NCBI RefSeq assembly: GCF_019801015.1
Contig: NZ_JAHVJZ010000007.1
Coordinates: 124,001-188,000 of the forward strand
Direction: 5' to 3'
Origin: Marinobacter nauticus
Lineage (GTDB): Bacteria > Pseudomonadota > Gammaproteobacteria > Enterobacterales > Shewanellaceae
DNA: 64,000 bases
The position numbers and the translations under genes are program-made. The notes under the pieces are model-generated. The model made no database searches. It was not told where the DNA came from and was given only the letters and a program-made list of their open reading frames with translations. Shown here in pieces: positions 44,236-51,525 of the stretch (its first letter is position 1; each line of letters begins with the position of its first letter).

Positions 44236-45554
44236 TGGTCGGTGTCCTCCTCGGCAGCCAGCACGCCCACGGTGCGGCGGGATTTGATCAGGTATTGCTG
44301 AGCCACGCGCTGGATCTGTTCCGCCGTCACAGCCTGGTAGGCCTCAGGGGCGGTAAACATGGTGCGGAAATCGCCAAAGAACAGCTCATAGGTGCCCAGA
44401 GTGTTGGACTTGCCGTTGATGGTTTCCAGGGTGTCGTAGAACGCCATCAGCTTGCGGTTTTTCACCTTATCCAGCTCCGCCGCCGTGACCGGCTCAGCCG
44501 CCAGACGGTTCACTTCCGCGATCATCGCTTGTTCCAGCGCCGCCGGCTCAACCCCCGCAGCCGCAACGGCATAGAGGTAGAACAGGTTGGGGTCAAAGCT
44601 GTCCGGCATATAGCCGTCCACCGCCAGGGCCAATTGGTTGTCCACCAGTGCCCGGCTCAGGCGGCTGCTGTTGCCGTCGATCAGCAGTGACAGGGCCAGA
44701 TCCAGCGCGTGGTAATCGGGGCTGTTGGTGGCCGGGATTTTATAGGCCAGCATCAGGTTGGGGGTGGAGACCGACGGCTTCTGAACGTAGACCCGACGCT
44801 CCCCTTTCTGCTCCGGTTCAACGGTACGGACTTGCGGGGGCGGCGTCTGAGCCGGAATGGGAGCAAAGTACTGTTGGGCCAGCGCGCTCACCTGTTCAAA
44901 GGTGACGGCGCCGGAGATCACCACCACCGCGTTGTTCGGCGCGTAGTAGGTGCGGTGGAAGTTGACCAGGTCATCCAGAGTCCAGGCATGGATGTCAGAC
45001 TGATGGCCGATCACCGGGGCGCTGTAGGGGTGCGCGCGGAAAGCGGCGCCTTTCACCTCTTCCTGCAGCATCCGCCAGTTGGAGTTTTCCAGACCGGTAC
45101 GACGCTCGGAATCCACCACGTTGCGCTCGCTTTCCACCATGTCCGGGTCGATGGACAGGTTGGCGATGCGGTCCGCCTCCAGTTTAAAGATGGTTTCCAT
45201 CGCCTCTGCCGGGAACCAGTCGGTATACACCGTCAGGTTTTCCGTGGTGTAGGCGTTGTTGGCACCACCCGCCGCTTCCATGGTGCGGTCGAACATCTTC
45301 GGACCGTACTCTTTGGCGCCATTGAACATCATGTGTTCGAAGAAATGGGAGAGTCCGGTGATGCCCGGTACTTCATTGCGGGAGCCCGCTTTCCAGAACA
45401 GGTACATGTTGGCGTTGGGGATGGTGTCATCCTCCACCACCAGAATGCGCATACCGTTGGCCAGATCCAGAGTCTGAACATCGTCGGCAGTGGTGGCCTG
45501 GGCCAGCGGCGTAAGCGCCAGTCCCAGTGCCAGGGTCGCAGCGCGGATCCCCAT
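44232..45554 (-). CDS. M16-family zinc peptidase, active subunit
   Basis: 440 residues with a signal peptide (cleavage near AQA). The inverted zinc motif HFFEH in GLSHFFEHMMFNGA (near residue 71) and a downstream acidic helix (SERNVVDSERRTGLEN), which supplies the third ligand Glu, are intact. The C-terminal half carries the LLIDGNSSRL substrate-binding region with the R/Y motif. It should be a periplasmic endopeptidase of peptides or misfolded proteins. AAGGAG lies eight bases before the ATG. It is first in the operon and translationally coupled to the inactive lipoprotein partner. Confidence 0.9.
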   Translation of the reverse strand: MGIRAATLALGLALTPLAQATTADDVQTLDLANGMRILVVEDDTIPNANMYLFWKAGSRNEVPGITGLSHFFEHMMFNGAKEYGPKMFDRTMEAAGGANNAYTTENLTVYTDWFPAEAMETIFKLEADRIANLSIDPDMVESERNVVDSERRTGLENSNWRMLQEEVKGAAFRAHPYSAPVIGHQSDIHAWTLDDLVNFHRTYYAPNNAVVVISGAVTFEQVSALAQQYFAPIPAQTPPPQVRTVEPEQKGERRVYVQKPSVSTPNLMLAYKIPATNSPDYHALDLALSLLIDGNSSRLSRALVDNQLALAVDGYMPDSFDPNLFYLYAVAAAGVEPAALEQAMIAEVNRLAAEPVTAAELDKVKNRKLMAFYDTLETINGKSNTLGTYELFFGDFRTMFTAPEAYQAVTAEQIQRVAQQYLIKSRRTVGVLAAEEDTDQ

Positions 45555-45682
45555 AAAGCACTCCTTGTGACGGGTTTGGTCAAAGTTTGATTGAGCATAA
45601 TGCCACCAGCTGGATCATTGGCCAACCGGTGAGGGGGCAATTTGGCGGGAGAAAACGCTAATGGTTCAGTACGTTGTTGGTA

Positions 45683-46210
45683 TCAATACGCCACGTCAAA
45701 GGGGACGCCGGGCCAATCATTGCGATTCAGCCGGTACTGGTACCAATGGTGTCCCAGCTCGTGAAATGTGCCCTCAGCCACCATGCCCAGTTTTTCCAGC
45801 ACCCGCACCGAAGCGGGATTGGCGCAACGGGCACGGCCAACGATGGTGGCCAGCCGGAGCTGCTCAAAGCCGACATGCAACGCCAGCTGCGCGGCCTCGG
45901 TCGCCAGGCCCTGCCCCCAAAACCGATGGGGCAGGCGGTAGCCCAGATCCACCTCTCCCGGCCCCTGACGCAGGCCACAAAAACCGGCGTATTCGCCCTC
46001 GTGGGTATAGAGCGACCAGCGGCCAAAGCCGTGCCGCTGGTAATGGTCATAAGCGCGGATAAACGCCAGGGCTTCCGCTTCGTCGGCAAAGGGCTGATCG
46101 CCAGTGTGCTGTACCACCCGGGGGTCGGCATTCATCGCCATAAATCCGGCCGCGTCCCGGTCCGAAAACCGAAACAGTGCCAGACGCGGCCCCCGGATCA
46201 GCGGTGTCAC
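45683..46210 (-). CDS. GNAT acetyltransferase (RimJ/RimL-like)
   Basis: 175 residues from a GTG that overlaps the preceding gene's stop by four bases. GNAT motif A is visible as LGYRLPHRFWGQGLATEAAQ (acetyl-CoA pyrophosphate loop, QGxAxE), with LATIVGRARCANPASVRVLEKLGM following, as in N-terminal or antibiotic acetyltransferases of the RimJ/RimL type. The substrate cannot be predicted. Translationally coupled to the Sel1-repeat gene upstream, which may point to a shared regulon but not to a function. Confidence 0.82.
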   Translation of the reverse strand: MTPLIRGPRLALFRFSDRDAAGFMAMNADPRVVQHTGDQPFADEAEALAFIRAYDHYQRHGFGRWSLYTHEGEYAGFCGLRQGPGEVDLGYRLPHRFWGQGLATEAAQLALHVGFEQLRLATIVGRARCANPASVRVLEKLGMVAEGTFHELGHHWYQYRLNRNDWPGVPFDVAY

Positions 46211-47655
46211 TGCACCGGCTCCAGCGGATAGCCCGCCTCATCAAACAGTGCCCGGGTACGCTGCAACGCCTCATCGTCGCTGAACGCCAGGGCCTGATCC
46301 AGCTGCGTGACCAGCTCCGGCGTCATCTGCCAGATCGCCTCCGCCAGCTCGCTCTCCGGCACCGCATGCCGATAGGACTGATACAACAGCTGCCCGGCTT
46401 CTATCAGGTCACGCTCCGGCACTTCGCCGTCAAAATGCGCCAGCGCCAGTTCAAACATGGCGCGGGGCAACCGGCCATAGCGAATCGCTTCCTGATAAAG
46501 CGCCACCGCCGCAGCGGGATTGGGGTCAACGCCGTCGCCGTCCAGCGTCCGCTGCGCCAGATCCGCCAGCGCATCGGGGTAGTGCTGCTCCGCCGCCTGC
46601 TGCAGCCAGGCCAGCCCGGACCCCGGATCCGCTTCACCGCCATCACCGGCAAACAGCATCACCGCCAGGTGGTACTGGGCATGGGGATAGCCAGCCAGAG
46701 CCGCCTGTTCTGAACAGGCCCTCGCCTGAGCCAGATCGGGCGTGCCCAGCAAGCCCTGGTAATAAAGCACCCCAAGGTTGGCCATCGCTTCGGGCTGGTC
46801 CTGATCCGCCGCCAGACGCAAATACTGCTCCGCCTTCACCGGATCCGGCCCGTAGCCCTGGCTGCCCGCCAGATGGAAATACCCCACCAGCGCCAGCGCA
46901 TCCGCCACCCCCTGCTCGGCCGCTTCCTCAATCAACCGGACCGCCGCCTGAGGGTCGCGCTCGGCACCATAGCCATTGAGCAACGCCACGCCATGTTCAA
47001 AACGCGCAGCCGGGTGCGACGGCGCGGCACGATGAAACCAGTAGGCGGCCTGCTCCAACTCGCGGCGGGCGCCGCTGAGATCCGGGGCCAGGCCGTCATT
47101 GGCCATCGCGAAGGAGCGGGCTCGTTCCTGCTGCATCAGGGCGCGCGCCTTCAGCGACAATCCCACCAGGTACTGCGCCTCCGGGTCATCCTCCATGATG
47201 GCGCGGTAACACAGCTCCCGACCCGCCACCACATCTACCGGCTCAAACTGCCACTCGGGGGCGGCGTCGCCGTTGTGGAGCAGCGGGTACACCTCGGCGC
47301 ACAAGCGGGCGGTGTCCTTGACGCTCTTACGGGCCAGTTGCACCAGCTGCTCCAGTGACAGATGGTACTTCTCCGGATGCGCGCCCTTATTGCCGTCACC
47401 GCGAAGCTTGTGAAGCTTGCGGGCCAGACGCATGTCGATCACCTTGGCGCGAGCCAGTTGCTCAATGCGGTCGTAGAGGTTTTTGCTGTGAAACTCGAGC
47501 TCCGCATGCTCGCCAAGCCAGGTGGTCAGACGGTGGGCAATGGAGCGCAGATGCACCAGCGCGAAAGTGGGCACATCGAGGCAGTAATTACGGGCCAGTC
47601 GATAATCATCGACCAGTCGGCGATCAAGGCGCCGCACCAGCTCCAGGTCGTTCAT
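46207..47655 (-). CDS. DUF4145-type N-domain with Sel1-like repeats
   Basis: 482 residues. The first 120 (LVRRLDRRLVDDYRLARNYC ... KLHKLRGDGNKGAHP) match a DUF4145-like helical domain that often occurs in restriction or nucleic-acid proteins. From residue 150 onward the sequence is a series of Sel1-like repeats of about 36 residues, each with A-x-x-x-L-G-x-x-Y/F-x-x-G (EAMANLGVLYYQG is the clearest). The repeats form a curved protein-binding solenoid. No signal peptide, so it is cytoplasmic. The role is unknown. Confidence 0.78.
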   Translation of the reverse strand: MNDLELVRRLDRRLVDDYRLARNYCLDVPTFALVHLRSIAHRLTTWLGEHAELEFHSKNLYDRIEQLARAKVIDMRLARKLHKLRGDGNKGAHPEKYHLSLEQLVQLARKSVKDTARLCAEVYPLLHNGDAAPEWQFEPVDVVAGRELCYRAIMEDDPEAQYLVGLSLKARALMQQERARSFAMANDGLAPDLSGARRELEQAAYWFHRAAPSHPAARFEHGVALLNGYGAERDPQAAVRLIEEAAEQGVADALALVGYFHLAGSQGYGPDPVKAEQYLRLAADQDQPEAMANLGVLYYQGLLGTPDLAQARACSEQAALAGYPHAQYHLAVMLFAGDGGEADPGSGLAWLQQAAEQHYPDALADLAQRTLDGDGVDPNPAAAVALYQEAIRYGRLPRAMFELALAHFDGEVPERDLIEAGQLLYQSYRHAVPESELAEAIWQMTPELVTQLDQALAFSDDEALQRTRALFDEAGYPLEPVQ

Positions 47656-47967
47656 TTTGCGTCCGTTATGGCACAGAGGAGGGCTATGGCCCGATAGTAA
47701 CAGCTTCCCCTCTTTGCACCAGCTTTGCCTTTGAGCCGGGCACCAACAGGAAGTGGAGAAAGTTCGTCGCGACCCACCTCACGAAAGCGGTTCCTTTTGC
47801 GGCATTTCACGGTTTCGGGCCGCCTCCGGTGCCGGCCAGCACCCGCAGAACCCGCTAAAACCGTCTTTTCGACAGAGAACATTTCCTCCATCGGCCGGTC
47901 ACGGAAGGGTATTCGGCCAAGGCGTAACCTGAGCCTCGATGAACACCGAGGATTTTGGGAGAGAAAA
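47656..47967. other. Regulatory gap upstream of the flavocytochrome operon
   Basis: 312 bases without a supported gene; the plus-strand reading frame from 47725 is Arg/Ser-rich and not protein-like. It should contain the promoters of the flavoprotein gene and of the divergent Sel1-repeat gene. An inverted repeat CCTCG-N8-CGAGG (near 47935-47952) lies just upstream of the ribosome site and could be an operator or mRNA stem. No clear -10/-35 pair was found. Confidence 0.45.
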
Positions 47968-49470
47968 ATGTCGAGCAGACGCTCCTTTTTGAAATACGGC
48001 GCCGCCCTGACTGCCACCGGGCTGACCGTATCCATGCCGGCGAAAGCCGCAGCAGAAGCCCAGCAATGGGACGAAGAAGTTGATGTACTGGTTATCGGTT
48101 CCGGTTTTGCCGGCCTGTCCTGCGCCCTGAACGCCAAGCGTGAAGGCCTGGGCAGCGTACTGGTGCTGGAAAAGATGCAGGTTATCGGCGGCAACTCCGC
48201 CATCAACGGCGGCTGGTTTGCGGTTCCCCGCAACCCGGTTCAGCTGGCTCAGGGCGTCAACGATGACAGCCCGGAAGAGCTGGTTAAAGACCAGTTGATC
48301 GCGGCCCGCGGCATGGGCGACGAAGACAAGCTGCGCAAAATCGCCAACCACGCCCTGGACGCATACAACCTGTGTGTGGATTCCGGTGTGAAATTCAAAA
48401 AGGACTTCAACATCCAGGTGGGTGGCCATAACAAGGCCCGCGCAGTGCGCACCCAGCACGGTACTGGCGGTGACATCACCTCCAAACTGTACGAAGTGAG
48501 CAAAGCGGAAGGCGTGGATTTCCGTCTGCAGCACTTTATCGAAGACCTGGTGGTCGAGAACGACGTGGTCACCGGTGTGGTGGTTCGTCGTGGCTACCGT
48601 TTCCCGGACGACAAAACCGGCCATATCCAGCGCATCAAAGCCCGCAAAGGCGTGATCCTGGCGTCCGGCGGCTTCACCCGCAACATGAAGCTGCGTGCCA
48701 TGGTGGACCCCTCTCTGGATCCGACCCTGGACGGCACCAACCACCTGGGTGCCACCGGCGAAGCGATGCTCTCTGCCATGGGCCACGGCGCTCTGGCGGT
48801 GCACCTGAACATGATCCAGACCGGCCACTGGGGTTCCCCGGACGAAGGCGGCTTTGGCTGGTCCAACGCCCTGCTGTCCATCGGCTGGCACCACGGTATC
48901 TCTGTCTCCGTGCTGAGTGGCAAGCGCTACATGGACGAGCGTGCTGACCGTCTGTACTGCTCCACCCGCATCATGGCCAACCGTTACGAAGACGGCTCCC
49001 CGGCTTACCCGCTGGTGTTCATCAACTACGACAAGTACGGCCAGGACGAGCGTGTAACCCGTGCCCTGCGTGATGAGATGGCGTGGAAGATGGACAGCCT
49101 TGAGCAGATGGCTGAGAAGTTCAACGTGCCGGTGGACGAGCTGAAGAAGACCGTTGCCCGCTGGAACGAGCAGGTAAAGCAGGGCGTTGACCCGGACTTC
49201 AACCGCAAGATGGACACCGCCGAAGAGCTGAAAGCCCCGTTCGTGGTTTCCCGCATCTGGCCGAAGGTGCACTACTGCATGGGCGGCCTGAAAACCGACA
49301 TCGACGGTCGCGTGCTGAGCGCCAAGACCCTGGAACCGATGAAGGGCCTGTATGCCGCTGGCGAGGTGTCTGGTGGTACCCACGGCGAAGCCCGTCTGAG
49401 TTCCTGTGCCTGCCTCGAAGGTCTGGCCATGGGCTTCATCGTACCTAAAGCCATCAAAGCCGACGCCTGA
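47968..49470 (+). CDS. Tat-exported flavocytochrome c flavin subunit (fumarate/acrylate-reductase type)
   Basis: 500 residues. A twin-arginine signal SRRSFLK (residues 3-9) with hydrophobic stretch and AKA cleavage shows export of a folded FAD protein. FAD-binding VLVIGSGFAGLSCAL is near residue 44. The fold is that of soluble fumarate reductases: proton-donor Arg328 in DERADR, His435 in VHYCMGG and Arg476 in HGEARL. These correspond to Arg402, His504 and Arg544 of Shewanella FccA, with almost the same spacing. The end SSCACLEGLAMG differs from fumarate reductases, so the acceptor is probably another 2-enoate. No heme motif is present; the tetraheme subunit is the next gene. Codon use is strongly biased, suggesting high expression. 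Confidence 0.85.
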   Translation: MSSRRSFLKYGAALTATGLTVSMPAKAAAEAQQWDEEVDVLVIGSGFAGLSCALNAKREGLGSVLVLEKMQVIGGNSAINGGWFAVPRNPVQLAQGVNDDSPEELVKDQLIAARGMGDEDKLRKIANHALDAYNLCVDSGVKFKKDFNIQVGGHNKARAVRTQHGTGGDITSKLYEVSKAEGVDFRLQHFIEDLVVENDVVTGVVVRRGYRFPDDKTGHIQRIKARKGVILASGGFTRNMKLRAMVDPSLDPTLDGTNHLGATGEAMLSAMGHGALAVHLNMIQTGHWGSPDEGGFGWSNALLSIGWHHGISVSVLSGKRYMDERADRLYCSTRIMANRYEDGSPAYPLVFINYDKYGQDERVTRALRDEMAWKMDSLEQMAEKFNVPVDELKKTVARWNEQVKQGVDPDFNRKMDTAEELKAPFVVSRIWPKVHYCMGGLKTDIDGRVLSAKTLEPMKGLYAAGEVSGGTHGEARLSSCACLEGLAMGFIVPKAIKADA

Positions 49471-49481
49471 GGAGAGCCATC

Positions 49482-49847
49482 ATGAAACAACTGTTGATTA
49501 GCCTGGGCCTGGCACTGGCACTGACCTCCGGCGCCCAAGCGGGTGAACTGGTCGCGGTGAAAGGCAAACTGGAAGGCCGCAGCAACCACGCCTTCCTGTA
49601 CGAGGATGGCTGTAACGGCTGCCACACCGGCAACGCCAAGAAGTACGTTGACGACCAGTCCTGCATCGACTGTCACGGCACCGTAGACACCATTGAGATC
49701 ACCACTGAGCTGGTGCTGGAAGAAGCCAACCCGCACCAGAGCATCCACTACGGAACGGGTGCCAGCTGTCTGGCTTGCCACGCGGAGCACGAAACCAAAG
49801 CACCGGTGTGCGCTGAGTGCCACCGCACCTGGTTTAGCGAGCGCTAA
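49482..49847 (+). CDS. Periplasmic tetraheme cytochrome c (electron donor subunit)
   Basis: 121 residues. A signal peptide ends near AQA. Four CxxCH heme sites are visible: CNGCH, CIDCH, CLACH and CAECH, with additional histidines for bis-His ligation, as in the cytochrome domain of FccA and in methacrylate or urocanate reductase partners. It begins 11 bases after the flavoprotein stop with its own GGAG, and a terminator follows, so the two genes are one operon: a split flavocytochrome c. Electrons probably come from the quinol pool through a CymA-type protein elsewhere. Confidence 0.92.
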   Translation: MKQLLISLGLALALTSGAQAGELVAVKGKLEGRSNHAFLYEDGCNGCHTGNAKKYVDDQSCIDCHGTVDTIEITTELVLEEANPHQSIHYGTGASCLACHAEHETKAPVCAECHRTWFSER

Positions 49848-49854
49848 GCCTGCC

Positions 49855-49887
49855 AACGGGCCCGTCATACGGGCCCGTTTCCGTTTT
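49855..49887 (+). terminator. Terminator between the cytochrome and cupin genes
   Basis: AACGGGCCCG, loop TCATA, CGGGCCCGTT then TCCGTTTT. It may be partial, allowing read-through into the cupin gene 26 bases further on. Confidence 0.75.
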
Positions 49888-49912
49888 AACGCGAAAAATT
49901 TTCGGAGAGATG

Positions 49913-50662
49913 ATGATGAAACAGCAACCTGCTGCCCTGATCATGGCCGCCCTGTTCGCCACCAGCGCCTACGCCGGCTACGGCAAAAGCGCGTTTGAGA
50001 TGGCACAGCGGCCCTACCAGCAGCCGACCGCCATCCCCTACGACTACAGCCCCTACTCCCCGCAAACCACCATGCCGGAACAGTGCCGCGACCCGTTGGT
50101 GGAGCAGTACATCGCCGACTGGGAAGCGGGCAAAATCGACTTCCGGACCATTACGGCCAACGACTCCATCGCCAAAGATCAGCGCTTCTGTAAGGGCCTG
50201 GACAACGAAGGCAACATCCTGGAAGTGAAGGACTGCAAACTGGAAAACGCGCCGGTGGGCTACCTGTGGAAAGACCTGTCCGACGCCCCGGTGACCATCG
50301 GCATCACCAATGGCGGCAAATCTGACCACGAACCGCACTTCCACGGCCAGCCGGAGTGCTACTACGCGGTGAGTGGCCGTGCCCGAACCCTGGCAGACGG
50401 CGAGTACAAGTGGATGGAAAAAGGGATGTACTTCTACATTCCGGGCAACACCATCCACAACACCCCGATCACCGAAGAGGAAGGCTTTGGCGTTCTGTAC
50501 TGGTACCCGAAAAATGCCCACTTCGATGGCTTTAAGTACTACTGGCGTAAGGACGTGAAGAACCTGCGCGTAGCCGAAGAGGCGTTTGATCGCGTCGACA
50601 TCATGCGTAAGGCCGCCATGGGCCTTGGCCCCTACGGCACCAACGCCGATCGCTTCGAGTAA
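49913..50662 (+). CDS. Secreted cupin with DMSP-lyase-like metal motif
   Basis: 249 residues; three ATGs in a row make the start uncertain by two codons. A signal peptide ends near AYAG. The cupin core begins near residue 125: His142-x-His144-x3-Glu148-x-Tyr150 (HFHGQPECYYAVSG) and His182 in IPGNTIHN. HxHxxxExY plus a later His is the metal and catalytic pattern of cupin-type DMSP lyases (DddW, DddQ, DddL, DddY), where Tyr abstracts the proton to release DMS and acrylate. Known DddY proteins are longer (about 400 residues), so this would be a short relative. Three cysteines before the cupin could form a disulfide. It follows a candidate acrylate-type reductase. The substrate is inferred. Confidence 0.6.
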   Translation: MMKQQPAALIMAALFATSAYAGYGKSAFEMAQRPYQQPTAIPYDYSPYSPQTTMPEQCRDPLVEQYIADWEAGKIDFRTITANDSIAKDQRFCKGLDNEGNILEVKDCKLENAPVGYLWKDLSDAPVTIGITNGGKSDHEPHFHGQPECYYAVSGRARTLADGEYKWMEKGMYFYIPGNTIHNTPITEEEGFGVLYWYPKNAHFDGFKYYWRKDVKNLRVAEEAFDRVDIMRKAAMGLGPYGTNADRFE

Positions 50663-50665
50663 GCC

Positions 50666-51442
50666 TCAGCGGGTCGCCACGGAGGGCGACGCTCCTGCTG
50701 CACACCGTCCGGCCTGCTGGCAGCGCTCACAGCGGTTGAAGCTCTCCCCCAGCTGACGATAGTAGAGGTGCACCCGCATCCCTATCCGCTCAAAATCCGC
50801 CAGCGAGATCGGCTCGCGCCACTGGTAAGGCAGGAACACTTTCTGCAATTGCCGGAACAGGGTGTAGCGCTTCTCTTTCAGGTAGTGCGCATTGATCAGC
50901 TGGCTTTGGTAGGCCGACAGCGCCCCACTCAGGTAGAAGGTGATCGCCTGAGTCAGCTCCAGCACCTCCTCCTCCGTGGCCTCCAGATCCCCCTCGGCCA
51001 CCGCATCCAGCACATACCCCTTGATGGAGCGCCAGAACAGGTCGATGCGGGATTCAAACGCTTTCACTTTTTCCGGGCTGGCCCGACGCCACACCATCGG
51101 ATTGACTGCCACCTGACGCACCAGGTTGAAGGTGGGCGCAAAATGGGTGGCCTCGAAGGTGAACATGATGGGGATCAGTACCCGCTGAAGCGGTGTGAGG
51201 TCCGGATACTGGGCTTCAAACGGCGCAAAATGGTTGCTGCTGGCGTTGCGCAAAAAGCAGCACACCAACAGGTCTTCTTTGCTCTCAAACAGCTTATAGA
51301 GGGAGCTGTTGGCAATGCCCGCGTGGTTGGAGAGATCGGATATTTTAAAGGCGATCAGCCCCTGGGTTTCAATCAGCCACTCGGTAGCATTGAGGATCAG
51401 TTGACTGCGCTCATACTGCGCTTCCGTGCTGGGGCATTGCAT
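50666..51442 (-). CDS. TetR-family regulator with C-terminal cysteine cluster
   Basis: 258 residues from ATG 51442. The N-terminal TetR helix-turn-helix is ISDLSNHAGIANSSLYKLFESKEDLL (recognition helix around NSSLYKLF). The effector domain is longer than usual, and the last 25 residues contain CERCQQAGRC, a Cys-x2-Cys-x6-Cys arrangement that could bind zinc or sense redox state. Its stop lies four bases from that of the convergent cupin gene and it reads in the same direction as the MFS gene 83 bases upstream. It probably controls the cupin, reductase and transporter genes. No ribosome site is clear. Confidence 0.82.
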   Translation of the reverse strand: MQCPSTEAQYERSQLILNATEWLIETQGLIAFKISDLSNHAGIANSSLYKLFESKEDLLVCCFLRNASSNHFAPFEAQYPDLTPLQRVLIPIMFTFEATHFAPTFNLVRQVAVNPMVWRRASPEKVKAFESRIDLFWRSIKGYVLDAVAEGDLEATEEEVLELTQAITFYLSGALSAYQSQLINAHYLKEKRYTLFRQLQKVFLPYQWREPISLADFERIGMRVHLYYRQLGESFNRCERCQQAGRCAAGASPSVATR

Positions 51443-51525
51443 CCGTTGAATCCGGTTGATGATGACGATCACGGAGGATAGCGGTAAGCGCCCGCGGATT
51501 TCGTCGGGCGCTTCACAAAGGTCAG

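Noticed and set aside
47725-47967. N-terminal extension of the flavoprotein to 47725
   Set aside because: The extra residues are Arg/Ser-rich, and the Tat motif and ribosome site both point to the ATG at 47968.
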